From Actinomycetota bacterium (GTDB taxonomy: Bacteria; Actinomycetota; Acidimicrobiia; IMCC26256; PALSA-610), in contig SXHN01000030.1 of the NCBI GenBank assembly GCA_005773635.1, positions 1 through 37,454 of the forward strand: 37,454 bases of DNA, written 5' to 3'. How positions within the stretch are numbered: the stretch's first letter is position 1; each line of letters starts with the position of its first letter. The notes beneath the pieces are model-generated. The model made no database searches, was not told the origin of the DNA, and saw nothing but the letters and a program-made list of their open reading frames with translations. Below, piece after piece: positions 30,602 to 37,454 of the stretch. Position numbers and translations under genes: made by a program.

Positions 30602-30907
30602 CTAGAAAGTCCTGGTTAAAGCGGTGTTGCACTGGCTCGGTTGTGAAGTGGGTATCTGGCTTCGCAACGAAGAGAGCGGCCGAGCTTGTGGGTTTGAAAG
30701 ACACGCCGACTCCCTCGCGCTCGTGGCTGTTTTTCCAACCTCTGCTGGCGTTCAGGCGGACTGCTGTGAGGTTGGTGAGCGATGGCAGCATGGTTTTCCT
30801 CGCGCGCAACAAACCGAGTTGTTGGTCGAACTGCTTGACAACGTGGTTTCAGAAACAAGCCGCGGAACCCTCGACATGCTGGCTGGTTGCTCGACTACGT
30901 TGCAACG
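30602..30907 (+). other. Intergenic region between the tRNA and the alkylsulfatase-like gene
   Basis: Open frames on both strands here (for example plus 30643-30999 and minus 30561-30812) show no recognisable domain, and the minus one runs through the tRNA. The only supported element is TACGTT at 30896-30901, a leaderless -10 box 6 nt before the ATG at 30908. I see no attachment-site duplication of the tRNA 3' end. Confidence 0.4.
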
Positions 30908-32620
30908 ATGTCTACTCCTTCGAGCTTCGAATCAGACAGCAGCAACACTGCGACGGGGCCGAAAGGACAGATTGCTCATCGCGCCCATCTCGCTCATAGC
31001 GATCGACTCGCCAATCGTTTGTATGCAGTTGGCGCTGATGCGTGGTGTCACGTCGGCAACGGCCTGTCGAATCAGACGTTCGTGCGTGGCCCACAAGGGA
31101 TCATCGCCATCGATACGGGCGAATCGATCCAAGAGATGCAGGGCTCGCTTGAAGCTTTACAGGCGGTAGCCGACGAACCAGTCGTCGCCGTGTTGTATTC
31201 GCACTTCCACTATGTGCAGGGCACCAAAGCAGTTCTTGGCGCTGGTGAAGATGCGCGGCCGATCCCAATATGGGGTCACGCCAAAATTGCCGGCAACCTG
31301 TTGCGGGCTGCGACCGACATCGCGCCGACCTACGTGCGCGGAATTGTTGAACAGTTTGGCGTTGTCATGCCGTCGGAAGGCCCCGATGGTCTTGCGAACG
31401 TGGGACTCGGCATGGCGTTTCGCTTCCCTCATCACGCGCCATCAACCCCCGGGTTTCTTGTTCCAACCGACACCTTCGACGCGGCGTGTGTCATTGAAGT
31501 TGCGGGTCTCGAAATTCACGTAACACCGGCACCGTCAGACGCGGACGATTCGGTCACGTTTTGGTTTCCTTCACTGAAACTGGCAGTTCACAACATCGTT
31601 TGGCCCACGTTGTTTAATGTCTTTGCGATTCGTGGCGAGGAATATCGTGATCCGCGAGTCCTGTTGGAAGGTCTCGATCATCTGCGGTCGCTCGGTGCCG
31701 AACATTTGATCGCGACGCACGGACCGCCGATGAGTGGCGCTGAGGAAATCACCAAGCGTGTCACCCGCTATCGCGACTCGATTCAATTCATGTGGGATCA
31801 GACGGTTCGATGGACCAACCGCGGAGCTACCAGCGAGGATCTTGCCCATCTCGTGCACCTACCGAGCATCTACGACGACGATTACCTCACCACCGAGCTC
31901 TATGGCGTCGTCGAACATCATGTTCGCCAGATTCGCAGCGGTCTATTCGGCTTCTTCGACGGTGATCCACAGCACCTTCTGCCACTCGAGCCGTGCGATC
32001 GCGCGACTCGACTCGTCGATGCGATGGGCGGGCGCGGTCGCGTGCGCGAGCTTTGTCAAGGTGCAATTGAAGCTGAAGATGTGCGATGGGCACTGGAACT
32101 CGCGACATTGCTCGAACGATCTGGTGATTCGCTCACAGAGGTGCAAGATCAGCTGACGCTGGCGCACGTGTTGAGACTGGTGGCGCAGCGCACGTCAGCT
32201 GCCAATATTCGTAATTGGTGCATCACACGTGCCTTGGCATTGGACGGTTCTGTCGATACGAATTGGTTGCAACTGCATCGCTTCACCAAGGGTCAGGTCC
32301 TGAGTTGGCCGTTCGACATATCGCTGAACGTTCTGCGCGTATTGCTGGATCCTGAACGCGCCGACGGGATCGATACGCACGTAGCGCTGACGCGTGATGG
32401 CGTGACGTGCGGACTCCACTTTCGCAATTGTGTCGCAGTTCCAACGGACGGCGAAGGTGCCGATGTCGTCGGTCGCTGTACGAACGAGACCTGGGCCAAT
32501 GTACTCAGCGAACGCGTCACCCTTGCCGCTGCGATCAGTGACGGGCTCTTTGAATTCACAGGAGATGCCGCGAGGTTCTCGGCGGCGTTCTGTTGCATTG
32601 ATCACCCATCGTTTGCTTGA
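30908..32620 (+). CDS. SdsA-like alkylsulfatase-family metallo-hydrolase with altered metal motif
   Basis: This is a 570-residue protein. An MBL-fold hydrolase covers about 30-290 (CHVGNGLSNQTFVRGPQGII; LIATHGPPMSG). The alkylsulfatase dimerisation domain is about 310-430 (YDDDYLTTELYGVVEHHVRQ; LELATLLERSGDS), and an SCP2-like C-terminal domain is about 440-570. In SdsA1-type enzymes the first metal motif is HxHxDH; here it reads HFHYVQ (His99, His101), so the Asp and third His are missing, and the usual Glu in the second motif region reads VHNIVWP. It may be a variant hydrolase or no longer a sulfatase. It is leaderless (TACGTT then 6 nt) and is followed 9 nt later by an arylsulfatase. Confidence 0.82.
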   Translation: MSTPSSFESDSSNTATGPKGQIAHRAHLAHSDRLANRLYAVGADAWCHVGNGLSNQTFVRGPQGIIAIDTGESIQEMQGSLEALQAVADEPVVAVLYSHFHYVQGTKAVLGAGEDARPIPIWGHAKIAGNLLRAATDIAPTYVRGIVEQFGVVMPSEGPDGLANVGLGMAFRFPHHAPSTPGFLVPTDTFDAACVIEVAGLEIHVTPAPSDADDSVTFWFPSLKLAVHNIVWPTLFNVFAIRGEEYRDPRVLLEGLDHLRSLGAEHLIATHGPPMSGAEEITKRVTRYRDSIQFMWDQTVRWTNRGATSEDLAHLVHLPSIYDDDYLTTELYGVVEHHVRQIRSGLFGFFDGDPQHLLPLEPCDRATRLVDAMGGRGRVRELCQGAIEAEDVRWALELATLLERSGDSLTEVQDQLTLAHVLRLVAQRTSAANIRNWCITRALALDGSVDTNWLQLHRFTKGQVLSWPFDISLNVLRVLLDPERADGIDTHVALTRDGVTCGLHFRNCVAVPTDGEGADVVGRCTNETWANVLSERVTLAAAISDGLFEFTGDAARFSAAFCCIDHPSFA

Positions 32621-32629
32621 AAAGGCCTT

Positions 32630-34960
32630 ATGACGAAACGAATTCCTCGCCCGACACCCCCTTTCGTCGGTGACGCGCAACGTCTCATCGCTGATTCGAC
32701 ACCTCATCGTTTGGAAGCGCCGAGTCCACCGACGGACGCTCCCAACATTGTGGTTGTGATGTTGGATGATGTCGGGTTCGGTTCGTTCGACACGTTCGGT
32801 GGGCCCGTTTCCTCGAGCGCGTTTCAACGAGTGTCCGATCGCGGGTTGCGGTTCAACCAATTTCACACCACTGCGCTGTGTTCCCCGACGAGAGCTGCGT
32901 TGCTGACAGGGCGTCAACACCATGCAGTGCACATGGGCGGGATTACAGAAATTGCCAACTCGTTTCCGGGATACGACTCGGCGATTCCTCCCGAGGCCGC
33001 AACAGTCGCGCAAGTGCTCCGCATGAACGGGTACGCCACTGGGTGTTTCGGAAAATGGCATCTCACACCATCATGGGAACAGAGCCCCGCCGGTCCGTTT
33101 GATCGTTGGCCAACAGGTATGGGATTCGATCGCTTCTACGGGATCATCGGCGCAGAGTCATCACAATGGGAACCACCCGTCTACGACCAGACCACGCCTA
33201 TTGCGCCTCACGCCGGACGCGACGGATATCACCTGAGCGAAGACCTGGCCGATCAAGCCATCACCTGGATGCAACGCCACGTTGCGTCCACGCCACACCG
33301 ACCCTTCTTTTGCTATTTCGCAACGCCAGCTGCGCACGCTCCGCATCATGTACCGAAAGAATGGATCGATCGCTTTGCAGGCGAGTTCGACGATGGTTGG
33401 GATGCCTTGCGCGAGCGGATCTACCAGTCGCAACTCGAACTTGGTGTGATCCCCCACGGCACCGCGCTCACCGAGCGGCCCGAGCAAGTGCCCGCGTGGG
33501 ACGACTATCCGCAGCGCTACCGGCCCGTAGCGACGAGGCTCATGGAATGCTTCGCAGGCTTCCTCGCGCACACCGACGCGCAAGTGGCGCGGGTGCTCGA
33601 AGCAATTGACGACCTTGGTCTGGGTGACGACACGCTCGTGATCTACCTCAGCGGCGACAACGGCGCCTCGGCCGAGGGCACGATTCATGGGGCGTGGAGC
33701 GCGCCATCGTTCCAAAACGGCATTCCAGAAGATCCTGAATGGCTCTTGGACCATATCGATGATTTCGGCACCGACCGTTGCGAAAACCACTTCAACGTCG
33801 GTTGGGCATGGGCGCTCGACGCTCCGTTTCAATGGATGAAACAGGTCGCCTCGCATTTCGGGGGCACAAGAAATGCACTGGCGATTTCGTGGCCTGACCG
33901 AATCAAGCCTGGTGGTTTGCGTTCGCAATTTCACCACGTGGTTGATGTCGTGCCAACAATCTACGACGCCGCGGGTATCACCACTCCGACCCATGTGAAT
34001 GGGATCGAACAAATGGAGATGCACGGGGTGTCGATGCTGTACGCGTTTGATGCCGCGGGCGCACAGACGCGCAGTCCGCGCACAACGCAATATTTCGAAA
34101 TCCTCGGCAACCGCGCGCTCTATCACGACGGCTGGATTGCGTCGTGCTTCCACGGTCGACCGCCGTGGGTTCGACTCCTCGGCCTGGAATTCGACGGCCC
34201 ACAAGAGAAGTGGGAGCTTTACAACATCGAACAGGATTTCTCTCAGGCGGTCGACCTTGCTGATGAGTATCCCGAGATCCTCGCTGATTTGCAGCAGCGA
34301 TTCCATGAAGCCGCGCTGGAATTTGGGGTGTACCCACTGCGCGATCCGGCATCACCGCGCCACGGTGATTTCGCGGTTCCACATTCGCTCGGCGAGCGAA
34401 TGTCGATGACCTACACGGGTGCGCATGTTCGTATGCCGGAAAGTTCAGTGATCAACCTCAAGAACTGTTCGTGGCGAATTGCTGCTGAAGTTTCGTTGCA
34501 ACGACAAGGTGAAGGTGTCGTGGCATGCCAGGGGGGCAATATGGCTGGCTGGTCGTTGTATTTCGACGAAGGTCGTCCCGCATTTATCTACAACTGGTTT
34601 GGACATGAATTCACAACCGCGATTTCTTCTGAACTGCTCGGCATGGGTCGACACACGCTCGAAGCTTTGTTCGACTACGACGGGGGTTTTGGCGCCGGAG
34701 GCGAGTTGGTGTTGTGCATTGACGGACGCGCAGTGGCGCGTTCTCGCATTGAACGGACTGTTCCGATCGTGTATTCGATGAGCGGCGAGACGTTCGACGT
34801 GGGCACGGATACGGGGTCGCCTGTCGGCCAATACGGACCTGTCGTTGATTGCACTGCCGACATCATTGGGGTCACACTTGAACGCTTGACCAATCCGGGT
34901 GCGGCCGAAAAAGCGGCCATGGCAGTCGGACTTTTTCGAGCCAGCCTCAGCACGCAATAG
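32630..34960 (+). CDS. Type I arylsulfatase (formylglycine-dependent, AtsA-like)
   Basis: This 776-residue sulfatase has the FGly signature CSPTRAALLTGR with Cys84 as the residue to be oxidised, and the metal site NIVVVMLDDVGFGSFDTFGG (Asp46, Asp47). Further ligands are FGKWHLT, PFFCYFATPAAHAPHH and YLSGDNGASAEG. Length and the beta-sandwich-like C-terminal 200 residues (GEGVVACQGGNMAGWSLYFD; ALFDYDGGFGAGGELVLCID) match actinobacterial AtsA of about 780 residues. It has no signal peptide, so it is probably cytoplasmic. AAAAGG lies just upstream of the ATG. It is co-transcribed with the SdsA-like gene, making an organosulfate-use cassette; the FGly-generating enzyme is not in the window. Confidence 0.92.
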   Translation: MTKRIPRPTPPFVGDAQRLIADSTPHRLEAPSPPTDAPNIVVVMLDDVGFGSFDTFGGPVSSSAFQRVSDRGLRFNQFHTTALCSPTRAALLTGRQHHAVHMGGITEIANSFPGYDSAIPPEAATVAQVLRMNGYATGCFGKWHLTPSWEQSPAGPFDRWPTGMGFDRFYGIIGAESSQWEPPVYDQTTPIAPHAGRDGYHLSEDLADQAITWMQRHVASTPHRPFFCYFATPAAHAPHHVPKEWIDRFAGEFDDGWDALRERIYQSQLELGVIPHGTALTERPEQVPAWDDYPQRYRPVATRLMECFAGFLAHTDAQVARVLEAIDDLGLGDDTLVIYLSGDNGASAEGTIHGAWSAPSFQNGIPEDPEWLLDHIDDFGTDRCENHFNVGWAWALDAPFQWMKQVASHFGGTRNALAISWPDRIKPGGLRSQFHHVVDVVPTIYDAAGITTPTHVNGIEQMEMHGVSMLYAFDAAGAQTRSPRTTQYFEILGNRALYHDGWIASCFHGRPPWVRLLGLEFDGPQEKWELYNIEQDFSQAVDLADEYPEILADLQQRFHEAALEFGVYPLRDPASPRHGDFAVPHSLGERMSMTYTGAHVRMPESSVINLKNCSWRIAAEVSLQRQGEGVVACQGGNMAGWSLYFDEGRPAFIYNWFGHEFTTAISSELLGMGRHTLEALFDYDGGFGAGGELVLCIDGRAVARSRIERTVPIVYSMSGETFDVGTDTGSPVGQYGPVVDCTADIIGVTLERLTNPGAAEKAAMAVGLFRASLSTQ

Positions 34961-34981
34961 TAAGGAGTCGACGATCATTCT

Positions 34982-35009
34982 CACTCTGATCAATGGGCAG
35001 ATCAGGGTG
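34982..35009 (+). terminator. 10-bp hairpin after the arylsulfatase
   Basis: CACTCTGATC and GATCAGGGTG pair (one T-G) around the 8-nt loop AATGGGCA. It begins 21 nt after the arylsulfatase stop. There is no T-tract. Confidence 0.5.
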
Positions 35010-35071
35010 CTGCGAGTATGTGAGACTGCGAAGCGCTGCATCCGACGTCGTCGGCAGTAACGTGCACCGCC

Positions 35072-36118
35072 ATGAAACTCAGCGTGATGATCAACTATTC
35101 CGGCGACGTGATGGCGGCGGCCAACGAAGCGATTGAACTCGAAAAGGCTGGCCTCGATTGCGCTTGGGTTGCGGAGGCGTACAGCTTCGATGCCATCTCT
35201 ATGATGGGTTACCTCGCAGGCCGCACCGAGCGCCTCGAGATTGGTAGCGCGATCGTAAACGTCTACTCACGCACACCGACGCTGCTCGCGATGACCGCCG
35301 CTGGCCTCGACGTCGTCAGTGGTGGTCGCATCAACCTTGGCATCGGTGCCAGCGGACCACAGGTTGTCGAAGGATTTCACGGTGTGCCCTACGACAAGCC
35401 GCTTGCGCGCACCAAGGAAGTCATCGATATCTGTCGGCGGGTGTGGAAGCGTGAGGTCATTGAGCATCACGGAGCAACGGTCGACATCCCGTTGCCCGAA
35501 GGTCAAGGCACCGGACTTGCGAAACCGCTGAAGCTCATCAATACCCCTGTTCGCGAATCGATCCCGATTTGGGTTGCCAGCCTCAAGGACAAAAGCGTCG
35601 CCGCAACTGCAGAACTCGCCGATGGTTGGATTCCGATCTTCTATGTCCCCGACCGCGCCGATCGGGTGTGGGGTGATGCGCTCGCGGCGGGCAAGGCGAA
35701 GCGCGATGCTTCGCTCGGCCCACTGCAGACGATCGCCGGCGGCCCGGTGCTCTTTACCGACGACGCCGATGTTCCCATGAAGGTCAACAACTTTGGTCGG
35801 CCGATGGTCGCGCTCTACGTGGGCGGAATGGGCGCCAGGGGCAAGAATTTCTACAACGAAATCATGAGCGCGTACGGCTGGGAAGGCGCAGCGAAGACCA
35901 TCCAAGACTTATACCTTGACGGTAAGAAACAAGAGGCCGCAGCCGCTGTACCGGATGACTTCCTTGCCGCGTCGTCGCTCGTCGGCAGTGAGGGCTATGT
36001 GAAGGAACGCATCGCCGCATACGCCGAAAGTGGTGTGACGCACCTGCAGCTCACACTCATTGGATCTCTCGAGCAGAAACAACAAACGCTGGAACGGCTG
36101 CGCTCGATCGTCGATTGA
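35072..36118 (+). CDS. F420-type luciferase-like (LLM) oxidoreductase
   Basis: This 348-residue TIM-barrel oxidoreductase shows LEKAGLDCAWVAEAYSFDAI, LEIGSAIVNVYSRTPTLLAM, the family signature SGGRINLGIGASGPQVVEGF near residue 88, PIWVASLKDKSVAATAELAD and AESGVTHLQLTLIG at the end. This arrangement is typical of actinobacterial LLM enzymes that use coenzyme F420 rather than FMN, but the cofactor is inferred. The substrate is unknown. TAACGT lies 8 nt before the ATG, so it may be leaderless. The gene is downstream of the sulfatases but has its own promoter and a hairpin between. Confidence 0.9.
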   Translation: MKLSVMINYSGDVMAAANEAIELEKAGLDCAWVAEAYSFDAISMMGYLAGRTERLEIGSAIVNVYSRTPTLLAMTAAGLDVVSGGRINLGIGASGPQVVEGFHGVPYDKPLARTKEVIDICRRVWKREVIEHHGATVDIPLPEGQGTGLAKPLKLINTPVRESIPIWVASLKDKSVAATAELADGWIPIFYVPDRADRVWGDALAAGKAKRDASLGPLQTIAGGPVLFTDDADVPMKVNNFGRPMVALYVGGMGARGKNFYNEIMSAYGWEGAAKTIQDLYLDGKKQEAAAAVPDDFLAASSLVGSEGYVKERIAAYAESGVTHLQLTLIGSLEQKQQTLERLRSIVD

Positions 36119-36154
36119 GGCGTCCACACCGGGCGCCGCCATCGCCGTTACCTC

Positions 36155-36197
36155 CGTTGTACGCACAACTTGCCCTATCGCTGTTGTGCGTACAACG
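36155..36197. terminator. Bidirectional hairpin between convergent genes
   Basis: A perfect 15-bp inverted repeat, CGTTGTACGCACAAC (36155-36169) and GTTGTGCGTACAACG (36183-36197), surrounds a 13-nt loop. Flanking CCT/AGG and CCACACC/GGTGTGG extend the symmetry. It lies between the convergent LLM and secreted-protein genes and can serve both as a terminator. Confidence 0.75.
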
Positions 36198-36217
36198 AAG
36201 GTGTGGTGGTCCTTGCG

Positions 36218-36727
36218 CTAGTTCAGCGGGCAACCCAAGTTGTTTGCGTTGTCGAGGGTTGTTGCGAGTGCAAGGATGGTGTCTCGGTTGCCAGAAGCGA
36301 GTGCGTCGGTGACTGCGCCACGAATGCCGTTGGCGAAACGAGCATCCGATGCCCACGGTTCGAATGGCGACGGCAAGCTACGACGCAACGGGAACCCGAC
36401 ATTGTCGTTAGCTGCGTTCAGGTACGACGCGGACGCGGCTCGGACCAGGATTGTCGTTGCGCCGTTGAGTCCTGGACCGCCACCGCCGTTCAGTGCTTCG
36501 AGCATCGTCTTGCTGCCGAACGACGACAGGTTTGCCGGGATCGTGAACAAACTAGATAGTGGGGTGGAAGTCGAGTATTCCTGCCAAGCCGACGTGTGGT
36601 TCTTCCAGTATCCAGGGGTACATCCCTGGTCCGAGCCGACTTTCGTGGCCGACGCCGGCGATGCGATCGCGATCATGCCCGCTAGCAGTGCGGACGTGGC
36701 GACTGATTTCAATGTTCGGTGTTTCAT
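36218..36727 (-). CDS. Secreted CTPGYWKNH-motif protein
   Basis: This 169-residue exported protein has a Sec signal peptide (SALLAGMIAIASPASA, cleavage about residue 27). The mature part begins KVGSDQGCTPGYWKNHTSAW, the CTPGYWKNH motif found at the start of many secreted or surface proteins of unknown function. A Gly-rich turn (LNGGGGPGLNG) and late ILALATTLDNANNLGCPLN follow; two cysteines remain in the mature chain and may pair. ATG 36727 was chosen because GGAGG (36734-36738) is 6 nt upstream; ATG 36733 would be too close. The role is unknown. Confidence 0.8.
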   Translation of the reverse strand: MKHRTLKSVATSALLAGMIAIASPASATKVGSDQGCTPGYWKNHTSAWQEYSTSTPLSSLFTIPANLSSFGSKTMLEALNGGGGPGLNGATTILVRAASASYLNAANDNVGFPLRRSLPSPFEPWASDARFANGIRGAVTDALASGNRDTILALATTLDNANNLGCPLN

Positions 36728-37269
36728 ACTCATCCTCCAAATTTTTGATACGAACGCGTGCGTCCGCCGCCCGTCCCCAGGTGAGAACACGTAGCACCTC
36801 TCAGAGAATGCCACAGTAAGTGAGAAAATGCAACTGAGTGTGTTCGGCCATGACGGGCAATATCGACGATTTGGCGGCGCCGTCCGCAACAATCGCCACC
36901 CGTAGATTTCTCGCCGCGCAGCCGGAAATTGATTGCGCCCAGGTTGCATGCTCGTTGGTTGGTTTCGAAGTGCCGTCGTTTGATTCGCCGTTCAACGTCG
37001 CGTTGCGCTTCCCCGCTCGTTTCCCGCGTTTTCAATATCGCGTAGAGCTGCCGCAACTGGCTCGGTTGCGATGGGAACGCCCGCTCACTCCAGCCCGTCG
37101 AAGTGATGGCTACCGGCGTAGTTACCTCAACCGCGGGTGAACCCGCTGTGACGCTGTTGCGCACGATCGACCTCAAGTAGTCGCCAGGCACTTCGCTGCT
37201 GGTTCAAATTGATTTGAGTTTCAGCGTCTTGCGTCGATGCCGATCTGTGGCGGCCGTAGGGTTGCTGCG
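36728..37269. other. Region without a confident gene
   Basis: It contains the Shine-Dalgarno and presumably the promoter of the secreted-protein gene (minus strand). A plus-strand frame from ATG 36850 to 37140 (96 codons; middle reads PSFDSPFNVALRFPARFPRF) has a protein-like composition but no recognised family, no Shine-Dalgarno and no leaderless box. An overlapping minus frame is equally long. I do not call either. TAGGGT at 37257-37262 is a possible -10 for the next gene. Confidence 0.35.
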
Positions 37270-37454
37270 GTGGAATCCATGAAGGCCTCGACACTTGGCC
37301 GCGCTGTTATGCAGGTCTTGTTGCTGACGATGGTTCTCGTCGGTTTTACGTCATCGGAGGCCTGGCCGTTCACCAGTTTTCATTTGTTCAGCCGTACCCG
37401 AGGTCGTTTCGTCGACGAGTGGGTGGCGGTGACCGTCGACACTTTCGGTGTTGA
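37270..37454 (+). CDS. N-terminal part of a membrane protein, truncated by the window end
   Basis: At least 61 codons are visible. The start is GTG 37270 (TAGGGT 7 nt upstream, leaderless) or ATG 37279. A basic N-terminus leads into a membrane helix or uncleaved signal (VMQVLLLTMVLVGFTSSEA), then WPFTSFHLFSRTRGRFVDEW. A 'WPFTS..LFS' segment after a first helix is reminiscent of HTTM-associated membrane proteins, but too little is present to name it. Confidence 0.55.
   Translation, partial: MESMKASTLGRAVMQVLLLTMVLVGFTSSEAWPFTSFHLFSRTRGRFVDEWVAVTVDTFGV

Noticed and set aside
30561-30812. Minus-strand frame reading through the tRNA (ending GPAGIEPATEGV)
   Set aside because: Its end is the translated complement of the tRNA, a well-known false gene pattern. 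No family matches the rest.
30529-30907. tRNA as an integration site for a genomic island
   Set aside because: No integrase gene and no second copy of the tRNA 3' end were seen in the window; the genes on both sides look like ordinary chromosomal operons.
30908-32620. UGA/Sec read-through in the sulfatase or AhpD-like genes
   Set aside because: Both frames are intact with normal Cys codons and end at natural C-termini, so no further selenocysteine site is needed.
36850-37140. Plus-strand 96-codon frame before the last gene
   Set aside because: It has no family, no ribosome site and no leaderless box, and overlaps an equally long antisense frame. It is mentioned only as part of the unassigned region.
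1-37454. CRISPR arrays, insertion sequences, rRNA genes, phage modules
   Set aside because: No regularly spaced repeats, transposase motifs, rRNA-like sequence or phage structural genes were recognised. The DUF222-HNH gene is the only possibly mobile element.

Overview
The window looks like a chromosomal segment of a free-living actinomycete. The best guess is the Acidimicrobiia (Ilumatobacter-like), inferred from gene content only: a DUF222/HNH '13E12' gene, F420-type luciferase-like oxidoreductases, an XRE/MmyB regulator, ECF sigma plus zinc anti-sigma, MerR/APH and an SdsA/AtsA sulfatase pair. GC is moderately high, genes are densely packed with many ATGA/GTGA overlaps, and many first genes appear leaderless, with a TAnnnT -10 box only 6-8 nt before the start codon.

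Layout. 1-4.1 kb: divergent MerR regulator and APH-fold kinase, a membrane SRPBCC protein, an XRE/MmyB regulator behind a palindromic operator, and a decayed luciferase-like monooxygenase. 4.2-8.5 kb (minus): methyltransferase, then a phosphonate-type ABC importer (phnD, phnC and a permease with two fused PhnE domains). 8.6-10.0 kb: an AhpD-like protein translationally coupled to a radical SAM enzyme. 10.1-13.5 kb: ECF sigma and anti-sigma, divergent from a ccdA / TlpA-like lipoprotein / doxX operon. The TlpA-like gene carries an in-frame UGA exactly at the first position of its CxxC site and is read here as a selenoprotein. 13.5-20.2 kb: methyltransferase, a YraQ/TIGR03943 permease pair, zur, and a znuA-znuC-znuB-znuB zinc importer. 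20.2-22.0 kb: secreted Calx-beta/GH10 xylanase. 22.0-26.4 kb (minus): an ammonium transporter followed by a cation/proton antiporter fused to a GlnD-derived tail (degenerate HD plus two ACT domains). 26.6-27.8 kb: DUF222-HNH gene. 28.0-30.5 kb: a three-gene ABC-2 exporter, then a tRNA with a CAU anticodon. 30.9-35.0 kb: an SdsA-like alkylsulfatase relative and a formylglycine arylsulfatase. 35.1-37.5 kb: F420-type oxidoreductase, a secreted CTPGYWKNH protein, and the 5' end of a membrane protein.

How the genes may work together. Nutrient scavenging dominates (phosphonate-type ligand, zinc, ammonium, organosulfate, xylan). The two most unusual systems are (i) the candidate selenocysteine thioredoxin-like lipoprotein with its own electron donor (CcdA), a DoxX partner and a divergent sigma/anti-sigma pair of the thiol-sensing type, and (ii) the antiporter carrying the sensory end of the nitrogen sensor GlnD next to amt, which suggests cation/proton exchange tied to nitrogen status. 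All functional claims rest on reading motifs by eye; no database search was run.
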